This document shows, one piece after another, positions 7,475-16,286 of a stretch of 19,253 nt of DNA. Below the pieces are notes generated by a model. The model was not told the DNA's origin, did not search any database, and saw only the letters and a program-made list of their open reading frames with translations. Position numbers and translations under genes: made by a program. The stretch lies in assembly GCA_023388555.1 (NCBI GenBank), contig JAEWGA010000083.1, positions 1-19,253 on the forward strand, read 5' to 3'. Numbering within the stretch: the first letter of the stretch is position 1; every line of letters starts with the position of its first letter. The stretch comes from Bacteroidota bacterium (GTDB lineage: Bacteria; Bacteroidota; Bacteroidia; Bacteroidales; Porphyromonadaceae).

Positions 7475-7507
7475 AGAACAAAATAATTTGCCGCTTATAC
7501 TCGTATT

Positions 7508-8515
7508 GTGGAGCCGAATCCTATTTACAGTTTTATTATCCCCGTATACAATAGGCCCGAAGAGCTAAGGGACCTGTTGAACGCTTTATGTGGCCTAAAA
7601 GGAAATATCCCTTTTGAAGTTATCGTAGTGGAAGATGGCTCTGTTAGGCCTGCGAAAGAGGTGGCAGAGGCGGTTAAAAACAGCTTGCGCATCACCTACT
7701 TAACCCAAAGTAATACTGGGCCAGCAGGAGCCAGAAATAATGGTGCAAAAAACGCCCAAGGTGAGATGCTCATTTTTTTGGACTCCGACACCGTTATCCC
7801 CCACAACTACCTTAAAGCGGTACACGAAAGCCTACAAGCAGATCCTGTAGAGTTGTGGGGAGGCCCCGATAAGGCGGCAAAAGATTTTTCCGTTATCCAA
7901 AAAGCTATTAATTACTCCATGACCTCTTTTTGGACCACAGGAGGAATACGTGGTGGAAAACGCAAAATAGATAAGTTTTACCCCAGGACATTCAACTTAG
8001 GAGTAAGTAGAAGCGCCTTCTTAAAGGTGGAGGGCTTTGGCCCTTTGCGTTTTGGTGAGGACTTGGATTTTAGTATGCGGGTTATGGAACAAGGTTTCCG
8101 TAGTAAATTAATACCCGAAGCGTGGGTATATCATAAACGCAGAGTTAGCTGGAAGCAGTTCTTTAAGCAAGTGTATAACAGCGGGATGGCCCGCATTACG
8201 TTAACACGACTACACCCCAAAACCCTTAAGCTGGTACACCTCCTACCCTCACTGTTCGTAATTTCTCATATCACCATATTGGTTGTTGCACTAATAGGCT
8301 ACCCGCACTTGTTGCTACTACCAGTGTTGTACTCCTTACTCATTATGCTTGATGCTATGACCAAAGGGTGCAATTGCACTCAGGCATTCTGTTGTGTATT
8401 AGCTACATACATACAATTAGGCGGATATGGGATTGGATTCCTGCACGCTTTTGGAGAACAAATTATTTTGCGCAAAGATGTACGCTCCCTATTCAACAAA
8501 AGCTTCTACGAATAG
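7508..8515 (+). CDS. Family 2 glycosyltransferase, membrane-anchored
   Basis: This 335-residue protein has an N-terminal GT-A fold. FIIPVYNRPEEL begins the nucleotide-binding fold at residue 9, VEDGS lies at 41-45, and GARNNGAKNAQGE at 74-86 is followed by the metal-binding DSD at 92-94. The acceptor-side motif GEDLD is at 183-187. Two to three hydrophobic segments near 243-312 anchor it to the membrane. It would transfer a sugar from a nucleotide donor to a lipid or glycan; neither substrate can be named. The start is GTG (7508), with no in-frame ATG near the conserved N-terminus. The next gene, a YfhO protein often linked to glycosylation of envelope polymers, follows after 61 bases. Confidence 0.88.
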   Translation: MEPNPIYSFIIPVYNRPEELRDLLNALCGLKGNIPFEVIVVEDGSVRPAKEVAEAVKNSLRITYLTQSNTGPAGARNNGAKNAQGEMLIFLDSDTVIPHNYLKAVHESLQADPVELWGGPDKAAKDFSVIQKAINYSMTSFWTTGGIRGGKRKIDKFYPRTFNLGVSRSAFLKVEGFGPLRFGEDLDFSMRVMEQGFRSKLIPEAWVYHKRRVSWKQFFKQVYNSGMARITLTRLHPKTLKLVHLLPSLFVISHITILVVALIGYPHLLLLPVLYSLLIMLDAMTKGCNCTQAFCCVLATYIQLGGYGIGFLHAFGEQIILRKDVRSLFNKSFYE

Positions 8516-8576
8516 CCCCCCTCCACATACTCCGTTACCTAATAACAACTCGTTAATTACCATTACTACACAATAA

Positions 8577-11084
8577 ATGACAACACAAAAAGCCCCTTTA
8601 CTTTCACGTATCATACACCACCCGGCTTTAAAAGTTGCGGTAATTGTTCTGCTATTTATTACTATTGCTTTGGCTTATTTTTACCCTGCTGCCTTTGAAG
8701 GCCGAAGGCTATTTCAAATGGATGGTGCCGGAGCAGCAGGCGTTGCCCAGGACGTACGCGCATTAAAGGAGAGCACCGGGCATAAATCGTTTTGGACAGG
8801 CTCGTTATTTGGTGGGATGCCTATGTACCAAATATCGCCAAGCTACCCCTCGGGGAGCCTTCTGCATAGCCTTAAAGGTGTATACCAGCTAAACTCTCCT
8901 ATCCCCTTATTACCAGGAGATAGTTATTTGGTATTTATGCTTTTGTTGGGAGGTTATATATTTATGCGAGCATGGGGCTGGAAACGCCTTTTAAGTATTG
9001 CTGGAGCTATTATGTGGACTTTCTCGTCCTACTTCCTTATTTTAATAGATGCTGGACATATATGGAAATTAGAGGCATTGTGCTATATCCCCCCAACAAT
9101 AGCTGGGCTGGTTTTAGCGTTTCGGCGACATAAATACTGGGCTGGATTCGTGGTTACAGGGCTTTTTACCGCTCTGCAAATATTGGCAAACCACATACAA
9201 ATGAGCTACTATTTTGCGTTTTTGATGTTTGCCTTGGTTGTTGGTTGGGCCGTGGAGGCTGCTCAAAAACATACGTGGAAACAGTTTGGCAAAGCCTTAG
9301 CCGTGGTAATAGCTGGCGCTGCCGTGGGTATCCTTATTAACAGTTCTAACCTATACCACACCTACAAATATGCCCAGCAAACCATGAGGGGCGGAAGCGA
9401 AATAACTCAACAAGATAAGTCGGCACCCAAACAAGCATTGCCTAAAGGGTTGGATAAAGCATACATAACACAGTGGAGCTATGGTATAAGTGAAATGCTA
9501 ACCTACATTATTCCCGATGCCAAAGGTGGTGCTACCGGTTACATAGGCCACAATACCCCAGGGATAGAAAAACTTTCGGCCGAGGGACAACAATTTGTGG
9601 CACAACAAAACCGCTATTGGGGAAACCAACCGTTTACTGCTGGCCCTGTATACGTAGGTATATTTGTTATGTGTTTGGCCTTATTCGGGTGTTTTGTGGC
9701 TAAAGGTCCTATCCGTTGGGCCGTTATAGGCGTAACACTGCTTTCCATACTACTGGCATGGGGGCATAATTTTATGTGGCTTACCTCTTTATTCATCGAC
9801 TACTTCCCACTGTACAATAAATTCCGAACGGTATCCTCTATCCTTGTGATATCCGAACTAACGATACCTTTTATGGCTATTTGGGCTTTGGGGCTAATTA
9901 TCAAAAACCCCAACATACTTAAAACTCGCTTTCGTGCAGCCCTAATAGCCTTAGCGTTAACAGGCGGTGTAGCTCTTGTATTGGCCATTTTCCCAGGGCT
10001 TGGCGGTAGTTATTTAAGCCGTATGGAAGCCGATGCTTTTGCCCCTTACATGGCTCAAAACCCACAAATAGCGACACTTATTGATAACCTTAAAAGCGTC
10101 CGGGAAGCTATTTTGGCTGCCGATGCTTGGCGAAGTGTTATATTTACATTGGTGGGGGTAGTTATACTTTTAGCATTTTACAAGCAAAAACTATCGGAGA
10201 ATTGGTGTATAACTTTAATAGCCCTGCTTTGCCTTGTAGATTTATGGGGGGTAGACAAACGCTATTTAAATGACGCTAAGTACCTCCCCGCCCAAGAAGT
10301 GGCGAAACGCGCCTATGTTACAACTGCTGCCGACAAAGAAATATTACAAGATACAACTCAGTTTAGGGTTATGAACCTAACAGTAGACACGTTTAACGAT
10401 GCTACTACCTCCTATCACCACAGGTCGGTTGGCGGGTATCACGCAGCTAAACTACAACGATACCAGGATGTAATAGAGGGCTACCTTTCCAAGCAAAACC
10501 GTAATGTATTACGTGCTCTAAACACCAAGTATTACATTGTAGCAGACTCGTTACGAAACCCCATTGCGGTAAAGGATGAAGGTGTATACGGTGATGCATG
10601 GTTTGTATCGGGAATAAAAAGCGTAAACAATGCACAGGAAGAGTTCCAGGCCATAGGTACCACTCCCCTTAACCATGTAGCCATAATAGCTCCGCCCTAT
10701 AACGCACAATTAACACAAGGTGCAATACAAGCAGACTCCACTGCGTTTATTAAACTAACCTCTTATGTCCCCGACAAAATTTGTTACCATACACGGAACA
10801 GTAAGGCCGGGTTAGCAGTGTTCTCGGAGATTTTTTACCCCGACGGTTGGAAAGCCTATATTGATGGAAGAGAAGTTCCTATACTAAGGGTGAATTATAT
10901 TTTAAGAGGGTTAGAAATTCCCCAAGGCGACCACTCTGTTATATTTGAATTTAACCCTACCTCCCTACATGTCACCGAAAAAATAGGTTATGCGGCTACC
11001 GTTACCTTACTTTTAGGGGCCTTGGGCTGGACTGGGAATTATTACATACGGCGCAGAAAGCGCCCCAACTCCCCCAAAGCTTAA
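8577..11084 (+). CDS. YfhO family integral membrane protein
   Basis: This 835-residue protein has a first membrane segment at about residues 18-36. An extracytoplasmic loop carries the conserved GGMPMYQIS (79-87) and is followed by about ten further membrane helices up to roughly residue 560. A soluble domain of about 230 residues (with FYPDGWKAYIDG and GDHSVIFEF) precedes a final membrane segment and an RRRKR tail. This is the YfhO layout, related to GT-C type glycosyltransferases. In Firmicutes YfhO is implicated in glycosylating lipoteichoic acid. Bacteroidetes lack that polymer, so the substrate here is unknown. The ATG follows the GT2 gene by 61 bases, and together they may build or decorate a surface glycan. 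The downstream MmcQ gene begins two bases after its stop. Confidence 0.88.
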   Translation: MTTQKAPLLSRIIHHPALKVAVIVLLFITIALAYFYPAAFEGRRLFQMDGAGAAGVAQDVRALKESTGHKSFWTGSLFGGMPMYQISPSYPSGSLLHSLKGVYQLNSPIPLLPGDSYLVFMLLLGGYIFMRAWGWKRLLSIAGAIMWTFSSYFLILIDAGHIWKLEALCYIPPTIAGLVLAFRRHKYWAGFVVTGLFTALQILANHIQMSYYFAFLMFALVVGWAVEAAQKHTWKQFGKALAVVIAGAAVGILINSSNLYHTYKYAQQTMRGGSEITQQDKSAPKQALPKGLDKAYITQWSYGISEMLTYIIPDAKGGATGYIGHNTPGIEKLSAEGQQFVAQQNRYWGNQPFTAGPVYVGIFVMCLALFGCFVAKGPIRWAVIGVTLLSILLAWGHNFMWLTSLFIDYFPLYNKFRTVSSILVISELTIPFMAIWALGLIIKNPNILKTRFRAALIALALTGGVALVLAIFPGLGGSYLSRMEADAFAPYMAQNPQIATLIDNLKSVREAILAADAWRSVIFTLVGVVILLAFYKQKLSENWCITLIALLCLVDLWGVDKRYLNDAKYLPAQEVAKRAYVTTAADKEILQDTTQFRVMNLTVDTFNDATTSYHHRSVGGYHAAKLQRYQDVIEGYLSKQNRNVLRALNTKYYIVADSLRNPIAVKDEGVYGDAWFVSGIKSVNNAQEEFQAIGTTPLNHVAIIAPPYNAQLTQGAIQADSTAFIKLTSYVPDKICYHTRNSKAGLAVFSEIFYPDGWKAYIDGREVPILRVNYILRGLEIPQGDHSVIFEFNPTSLHVTEKIGYAATVTLLLGALGWTGNYYIRRRKRPNSPKA

Positions 11085-11086
11085 CA

Positions 11087-11434
11087 GTGGAACTGGATGA
11101 ACTCCGAGCTTACGCGCTTTCTTTGCCCTATGCGGAAGAAAGTATGCCTTTTGGCGAGGATATTTTGGCCTTTACCCTTTGTGGTAAAATATTTATGTTG
11201 CTATGGCTTACCGATGGGCGAGGCAGATTTAATGTAAAATGCGACCCCGAAAGAGCCATTTGGCTAAGAGATAAATATGCTGGCATAGAACCTGGATTCC
11301 ACATGAACAAAAGGCATTGGAACACAGTATATTGTAATAAAGACCTTACAAGAAAACTGTTGGAAGAGCAAATTTTACATTCCTATATATGTGTAAAACA
11401 GAAGCTTCCCAAGCGTATACAACAAAGGCTATGA
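11087..11434 (+). CDS. MmcQ/YjbR family protein
   Basis: This small 115-residue soluble protein has the CyaY-like fold expected of MmcQ/YjbR. It shows LRAYALSLPYAEESMPFGED at the N-terminus, FNVKCDPERA in the middle, and GFHMNKRHWNTVY followed by a HSY near the C-terminus. These are the family's characteristic stretches. The family is thought to bind DNA or nucleotides, but no reaction is firmly known. The start is GTG at 11087, two bases after the YfhO stop, and the conserved N-terminus fixes it. The TGA overlaps the ATG of the biotin ligase gene (ATGA at 11431-11434), which suggests translational coupling. The family is well supported and the function is open. Confidence 0.87.
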   Translation: MELDELRAYALSLPYAEESMPFGEDILAFTLCGKIFMLLWLTDGRGRFNVKCDPERAIWLRDKYAGIEPGFHMNKRHWNTVYCNKDLTRKLLEEQILHSYICVKQKLPKRIQQRL

Positions 11435-12207
11435 ACACTATTTATTACGAGGAAATAGACTCCACTAATGCGGAGCTTAGAAGACTTGTAGCGCTGTGCG
11501 ATATGCCTAACTGGAGTACTGTATGGGCAGGATTCCAAACAGCAGGAAGAGGACAACGTGGTAACACCTGGGAAAGTGAACGGGATGCCAATATAGCCGC
11601 CTCGTTGTGGGTAAATAACACCAATGGGAACCTTAATAGTTATCCGTTCGATTTATGTGTTATCGCCTCGGTATCCGTGAAACACTTACTCCAACATTAC
11701 CTTCCCTCCCACAAGTTATTCATCAAATGGCCCAACGACATATTTGTAGAGCACAAAAAAATTTGTGGCATACTTATAGAAAATGAGTGGAGCGGGAATA
11801 CCCTGTTAGGAAGCATCATTGGCATAGGCATTAATATCCAACAATTAGTTTTCCGAGGCTTACCCAATGCAACATCGTTAGCCATAGAGGTTAACAAGCC
11901 CCTGCCCCCTTTGGTACACATTTTGCACCAATTGCAATACATACTACAAGAAAACTATACTAAATTACTCTCCAACAGAACAGCTATTTGGGATGAGTAT
12001 TTAGGGTGCTTGTACCTTAAGGACGACCAGTTTCACCCATTTGAAATTCGGACCTCAAAACAAAAAAAAGTTGTAGCGGCAAAAGTTGTAACCGTGGATA
12101 AAAGCGGGGCTTTGCATTTGTACATTGCCAACACACAAAAAACAGAAACTTTTGCATTCAAGGAGGTGGCATATATAATTAACGGAACCCCCGAGGCAAA
12201 ACCTTAA
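11431..12207 (+). CDS. birA: Biotin--[acetyl-CoA-carboxylase] ligase, without a DNA-binding domain
   Basis: This 258-residue class I biotin protein ligase activates biotin with ATP and transfers it to the lysine of biotin carboxyl carrier protein. The order of motifs is DSTN (10-13), the adenylate-binding loop GRGQRGNTW (39-47), KWPND (99-103) and KKICGIL (109-115); K110 aligns with the catalytic lysine of E. coli BirA. There is no N-terminal helix-turn-helix, so it should be an enzyme only and not a repressor. I chose the ATG at 11431, where the conserved region starts at once. An earlier in-frame ATG at 11389 lies inside the MmcQ gene and adds 14 unconserved residues. It overlaps the MmcQ stop by four bases. 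Confidence 0.94.
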   Translation: MNTIYYEEIDSTNAELRRLVALCDMPNWSTVWAGFQTAGRGQRGNTWESERDANIAASLWVNNTNGNLNSYPFDLCVIASVSVKHLLQHYLPSHKLFIKWPNDIFVEHKKICGILIENEWSGNTLLGSIIGIGINIQQLVFRGLPNATSLAIEVNKPLPPLVHILHQLQYILQENYTKLLSNRTAIWDEYLGCLYLKDDQFHPFEIRTSKQKKVVAAKVVTVDKSGALHLYIANTQKTETFAFKEVAYIINGTPEAKP

Positions 12208-12229
12208 ACATGCTCTCCTACAAATTCTG

Positions 12230-12237
12230 TAATTTTG
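12230..12237 (+). promoter_or_regulatory. Possible -7 element ahead of the PASTA gene
   Basis: TAATTTTG fits TAnnTTTG and sits 25 bases before the ATG at 12263, in the only sizeable gap (55 bases) between birA and the following genes. No clear -33 TTG is present at the expected spacing. Confidence 0.33.
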
Positions 12238-12262
12238 AAGCGTCTACCACAGTACAATAAAT

Positions 12263-12964
12263 ATGGAAACAAAAAATCCAACAGATAACACCCCAAACCC
12301 CTCCAATAAAATGGCACCTAAGAAGTCCTTGAAAAGAGGTATATTAACCATACTTATTAACATAGGGATAATGATTCTTGTGGGAATAGGGTTAGCTTGG
12401 GGAACACTTCAGTGGTTAAAAACATATACACGGCGGAATGCTGTAATAGCCGTTCCTAACATCGTAGGAAAACGCCTAACAGAGGCAGACCAAATTCTTA
12501 AAAACGAAGAGCTTGTACTATCTGTTACCGACTCCGTTTACAACGAAGATGGAACACCCGGAGCAATTATAGATACAACCCCCAGTGTAGGCTCTATGAT
12601 AAAGAAAGGGCGGACTATTTTTGTAACCATCAATGCCTTTAATGTACGGAAACGAACCGTACCCGCAGTGAAAGATGTTTCTATGCGCCAGGCATTGGCC
12701 CTACTTAAAGCTATTGGGTTCTCACAGGTTACAGTTAAATATGTAGGCGGTACCTATAACGACTTAGTGCTCGGGCTAAAAACAACCGACGGGCAACCAG
12801 TAGAGCCTGGAGAGTTATTACCTTATAACACCAACCTTGTACTGGAAGTGTCTGCTAATGACCCCAAGCTAATGACCGAGGACAAGACGTTAAACGTTGA
12901 AATTCCCAGGTTGGACCCCACTTCACCCTCTTCCGACGCTACCCCCGATGAAAATTGGTTCTGA
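12263..12964 (+). CDS. PASTA domain membrane protein
   Basis: This 233-residue protein has a short cytoplasmic Asn/Pro/Lys-rich start, one membrane segment (about 26-49) and an extracytoplasmic part. The first PASTA domain is about residues 61-126 (VPNIVGKRLTEAD, then TPSVGSMIKKGRTIFVTI). The second is about 131-198 (VPAVKDVSMRQALALL, then EPGELLPYNTNLVLEV). A low-complexity acidic tail ends in DENWF. PASTA domains bind muropeptides or beta-lactams when attached to kinases or penicillin-binding proteins. Here neither partner domain is present, so this is a stand-alone form that could sense or scaffold peptidoglycan in the periplasm. It is followed closely by rluD and ddl, and the ddl link fits a cell-wall role. 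The domain call is firm and the role is inferred. Confidence 0.9.
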   Translation: METKNPTDNTPNPSNKMAPKKSLKRGILTILINIGIMILVGIGLAWGTLQWLKTYTRRNAVIAVPNIVGKRLTEADQILKNEELVLSVTDSVYNEDGTPGAIIDTTPSVGSMIKKGRTIFVTINAFNVRKRTVPAVKDVSMRQALALLKAIGFSQVTVKYVGGTYNDLVLGLKTTDGQPVEPGELLPYNTNLVLEVSANDPKLMTEDKTLNVEIPRLDPTSPSSDATPDENWF

Positions 12965-13010
12965 AACCGATAAGATAGCCCTCCAACCTCAGGCATCGGC
13001 CTTCTCCCAT

Positions 13011-14066
13011 ATGGACGAGGATGAAGAGTTGGTAGCCCCTATAGAGCTGTACGAACATTTTTCTATTACGGTAGACAAAGGGCAGTCGCCGCTAAGAATA
13101 GACAAATTCTTGGTGGATAAAATGGCCGATACTTCACGGAATAGAATAAGCCAAGCAGCCGAGGCCGGGGCAATATTCGTTAATGGAAGCCCCGTAAGGT
13201 CCAATTACAAGGTAAAACCATTGGACAAGATATCGCTTCGTTTGGACCGTCCGCCCCATGAATTCGAAATCCTAAAAGAAGATATCCCTTTGGATATTGT
13301 TTATGAGGATGAATACCTGCTTGTGATTAACAAACCGGCAGGCCTTGTGGTACACCCAGGACATGGGAACTATACTGGAACTATGCTCAACGGAATAGCT
13401 TACCACTTGCGCAATACTGCAAGCTACGACCCTACCGACCCACGCTTAGGCCTTGTGCATAGAATAGACAAAGACACCAGCGGCCTACTTGTAGTAGCTA
13501 AAACCCCCGAAGTTAAGGCCCATTTAAGCCAACAATTCTACAATAAAACAACCCGACGCCAGTACCTTACCGTAGTATGGGGTATACCTAAAGAAGAGCG
13601 AGGAGTTATTAGAACCAACCTTGCGCGTGACCCTAAAGACAGAATGATTTTTGCTACCTACCCCTACGAGGGAGAAACTGGGAAAACAGCTGTTACCCAC
13701 TACTCCCTGCTTGAACCCTTAGGATATGTGGCCCTACTAAAATGCATCTTGGAAACCGGACGAACTCACCAAATTCGGGTACACATGAAGAGCATAGGGC
13801 ACCCTATCTTTAACGATGCCCGGTACGGTGGCGACCAAATTTTAAGAGGAAACAGGTACGCTAAATACCACCAGTTTGTGCGTAATTGTTTCCAGTATTG
13901 TCCCCGGCAAGCCCTTCATGCACATACGCTGGGCTTTTATCATCCTATGCTTCAGCAGGAAATGGACTTTACAGCCCCAATACCGCCCGATATGCAATTG
14001 CTGTTGGACCGCTGGAAAGGCTTTGTATCCCCTACCGTCCAAGAAGCAGAAACAGAATATTTATAG
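13011..14066 (+). CDS. rluD: Ribosomal large subunit pseudouridine synthase, RluD type
   Basis: This 351-residue protein has an S4 RNA-binding domain (about residues 25-80, with RIDKFLVDKMADTSRNRI and GAIFVNGSPV) and a RluA-family catalytic domain. The catalytic aspartate is D153 in HRIDKDTSGLLVV; later motifs are LETGRTHQIRVH and RQALHAHTLGF. It should convert uridines in helix 69 of 23S rRNA to pseudouridine, but RluC-like or tRNA targets cannot be excluded from sequence alone. I favour the ATG at 13011 because family members begin with a short acidic stretch before ELYEHF. An ATG at 12948, overlapping the PASTA stop, would add 21 unconserved residues. The following ddl gene starts 22 bases after the stop. 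Confidence 0.92.
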   Translation: MDEDEELVAPIELYEHFSITVDKGQSPLRIDKFLVDKMADTSRNRISQAAEAGAIFVNGSPVRSNYKVKPLDKISLRLDRPPHEFEILKEDIPLDIVYEDEYLLVINKPAGLVVHPGHGNYTGTMLNGIAYHLRNTASYDPTDPRLGLVHRIDKDTSGLLVVAKTPEVKAHLSQQFYNKTTRRQYLTVVWGIPKEERGVIRTNLARDPKDRMIFATYPYEGETGKTAVTHYSLLEPLGYVALLKCILETGRTHQIRVHMKSIGHPIFNDARYGGDQILRGNRYAKYHQFVRNCFQYCPRQALHAHTLGFYHPMLQQEMDFTAPIPPDMQLLLDRWKGFVSPTVQEAETEYL

Positions 14067-14088
14067 GACTTATTTGCACAACTCTCTT

Positions 14089-15081
14089 ATGAAAACAACT
14101 CCCAAGCATATAGCACTTATAGCAGGCGGATACTCTGGTGAACTTGAAGTTTCGAAACAGAGCCAGGATAGCATATACCAGTTTCTGTCCAATACTCCCT
14201 ACGTTGTGCACAAGGTTCTCATCACGAAAGAGAGCTGGAAAGTTCTGTTGCCCGATGATAGCTGGACCGATATTGACAAGAACGACTTCTCTTTTATCAC
14301 CCTCCAAGGTTCTCGTCAAACATTCGACTATGCTTACATCACCATACACGGAACTCCTGGAGAAAACGGGTTACTAACAGGGTATTTGGAGATGCTGAAT
14401 ATCCCCTACTCTTGCTGTTCGACATTGGTTAGTGCCCTCACCTTCGACAAATTTGTATGCAACAAATACCTAAGTGCGTTCGGGATTAAAGTAACTAAAG
14501 GAGTTAGGGTGTTTCACAATAACCTAACTCAGTTAGAAGAGTTGTCCCAGACTTTAAACTATCCCGTTTTTGTTAAACCGTGCAACGGAGGCTCCAGTCT
14601 TTCCACCCATAAAGTGCTGCTCGCAAAGGATTTACAGAGGGCAGTTACAGATGCACTCTCCGTGGACGGACAAGTGATAATAGAGGAATTTATTGAAGGA
14701 ACCGAAGTTACTTGCGGTTGCTACCAAGACGCCTCTGGTATTCACCTACTACCCATCACAGAGGTAGTAACCCACAATGAGTTCTTCGACTTCAACGCAA
14801 AGTACAACGGAGAAGTAGAGGAAATTACTCCAGCCCGAATACCCAAAGAACTAACACAAAAAGTTCACGATATAACAAGACAAGTATACAGACTATTAAA
14901 TGCCCGAGGAATAATTCGTATCGACTTTATTATTAAGGACGAAATACCCTACTTGTTAGAAGTAAACACAACCCCAGGCATGACCGCTACAAGCTTTATA
15001 CCACAACAAGTACAAGCCTGTGGACAAAGTATGAAGAACGTACTATGTAGTATTATTGATTTTCACCTTTCGACATTATGA
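14089..15081 (+). CDS. ddl: D-alanine--D-alanine ligase
   Basis: This 330-residue ATP-grasp enzyme joins two D-alanines for the peptidoglycan pentapeptide in the cytoplasm. It shows AGGYSGELEVS (12-22; E18 aligns with the substrate-binding glutamate), HGTPGENG (87-94), the ATP-binding FVKPCNGGSS (161-170), IIEEFIEGTEVTCG (197-210), RIDF (277-280) and the metal-binding EVNTTPGMT (291-299). The GENG form of the HG-x-x-G-E-D-G motif is, as far as I recall, usual in Bacteroidales. The frame is open back to 13876, but that part lies inside rluD; the conserved N-terminus fixes the ATG at 14089. Its TGA overlaps the ATG of the acyltransferase (ATGA, 15078-15081), implying coupled translation. Confidence 0.95.
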   Translation: MKTTPKHIALIAGGYSGELEVSKQSQDSIYQFLSNTPYVVHKVLITKESWKVLLPDDSWTDIDKNDFSFITLQGSRQTFDYAYITIHGTPGENGLLTGYLEMLNIPYSCCSTLVSALTFDKFVCNKYLSAFGIKVTKGVRVFHNNLTQLEELSQTLNYPVFVKPCNGGSSLSTHKVLLAKDLQRAVTDALSVDGQVIIEEFIEGTEVTCGCYQDASGIHLLPITEVVTHNEFFDFNAKYNGEVEEITPARIPKELTQKVHDITRQVYRLLNARGIIRIDFIIKDEIPYLLEVNTTPGMTATSFIPQQVQACGQSMKNVLCSIIDFHLSTL

Positions 15082-16265
15082 TAGCCAACGATATTATAAC
15101 GGACCTCCACTATTTCGATGACATCCGCCCCTTTGCCGATAACGAAATAGGCGATGTAGTAAACGAACTGTTGTCCGACCCCGAGATGCAAAGCATCCTA
15201 TCCCTAACAATGGGGCACCTCTCCCATGAAGAGCTACATGAAAAGGCAAGCCAAATACGCTCCGTAAAGGATTTCAAGACCAAACTCGTTTTGGGAGTAC
15301 TTTATGCTACACTTCAGCAAAGCTCTTTTTCTGTAACATCGTCGGGGAAAAGTAATATCCGTCCCTTATTAGAAAGTGGGCAAAAGTGCCTTTTCATATC
15401 TAATCACCGAGATATTGTACTGGACTCGGCGCTACTAAATATGGTATTATACGAAAATGGCTTAGGCCTTCCTCGTATTGCAATTGGAGACAACTTGCTA
15501 ATTCGCCCCTGGATTCGTACCCTGGTAAAGGCTTGCGACGCCTTCATTGTGAAACGGTCGCCCTCTGTTAGGGAGATGCTACAGGAATCGCTAAAACTCT
15601 CACAATATATCCGGCGCACTTTATTGCTTCAAGAAGAGTCGGTATGGATTGCACAACGCGAAGGAAGAGCCAAAGACTCCAATGACAGGACCCAAACAGC
15701 CCTGTTAAAAATGCTTGCAATGAGTAGTAAACACGAGCTTCCAGAGTCTTTACTACAGCTAAATATTGTTCCGCTATCCATCACCTACGAGTACGACCCT
15801 TGCGACTACCTTAAGGCCGAAGAAATTATGCGAAAACGCTTGGATCCTTCCCACAAAAAGAGCCAAGCGGACGACTTGCTAAACATGAAAAGCGGCATAA
15901 TAGGAGAAAAAGGGCGCATCCACTTCTCCTTTGGTACTCCCCTTACAAAAGAGGAGCTAAACCTAACAACCGGAATGAAAAAGCAGGAGATATTAGAAGC
16001 CATAGCAACAAGCATCGACCGCCAAATACACCAAGGCTACCGGATGTACCCCTCCAACTACATTTCCTACGACCTATTGCACGGGACACAGCAATATGCT
16101 CACCTTTATAGCGAAAAAGAGGCCGCAAAATTCAACCTCTACCTGCAAAACCAGATAGAGAAGATTAAAATGCCCCAAAAAGACACTCTGTCGCTCAAAC
16201 ATTTACTGTTGGAAATTTATGCTAACCCGCTTATTAACCAACAAAAAGCCACCGAAAATATATAA
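15078..16265 (+). CDS. Lysophospholipid acyltransferase family protein (PlsB/PlsC superfamily)
   Basis: This 395-residue soluble or peripheral protein belongs to the glycerophospholipid acyltransferase superfamily. Its blocks appear in the expected order: ISNHRDIVLDSALL (catalytic block I, H110), AFIVKR (block II, 155-160), VWIAQREGRAKD (block III, 189-200) and IVPLSITYEYDP (block IV, 230-241). The usual H-x4-D reads here as H110-R-D112-I-V-L-D116, that is H-x-D or H-x5-D. It would acylate glycerol-phosphate or a lyso-lipid, but the substrate is unknown; sulfobacin- or ornithine-lipid synthesis are alternatives. It overlaps ddl by four bases. There is no membrane segment that would mark a typical PlsC. 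Confidence 0.85.
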   Translation: MIANDIITDLHYFDDIRPFADNEIGDVVNELLSDPEMQSILSLTMGHLSHEELHEKASQIRSVKDFKTKLVLGVLYATLQQSSFSVTSSGKSNIRPLLESGQKCLFISNHRDIVLDSALLNMVLYENGLGLPRIAIGDNLLIRPWIRTLVKACDAFIVKRSPSVREMLQESLKLSQYIRRTLLLQEESVWIAQREGRAKDSNDRTQTALLKMLAMSSKHELPESLLQLNIVPLSITYEYDPCDYLKAEEIMRKRLDPSHKKSQADDLLNMKSGIIGEKGRIHFSFGTPLTKEELNLTTGMKKQEILEAIATSIDRQIHQGYRMYPSNYISYDLLHGTQQYAHLYSEKEAAKFNLYLQNQIEKIKMPQKDTLSLKHLLLEIYANPLINQQKATENI

Positions 16266-16286
16266 CCCCCCTTCTTACTTATTATT

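Noticed and set aside
11389..11430. Earlier ATG for the biotin ligase
   Set aside because: It adds 14 residues with no similarity to the family and lies inside the MmcQ gene; the ATGA overlap at 11431 is the better start.
12897..13010. Longer starts for the RluD-like gene (12897 and 12948)
   Set aside because: 12897 would overlap the PASTA gene by 68 bases. 12948 remains possible but the extra residues are unconserved, so 13011 was preferred.
13876..14088. Upstream extension of the D-Ala-D-Ala ligase frame
   Set aside because: It overlaps the rluD C-terminus and gives non-conserved sequence; the ligase's conserved start begins at 14089.
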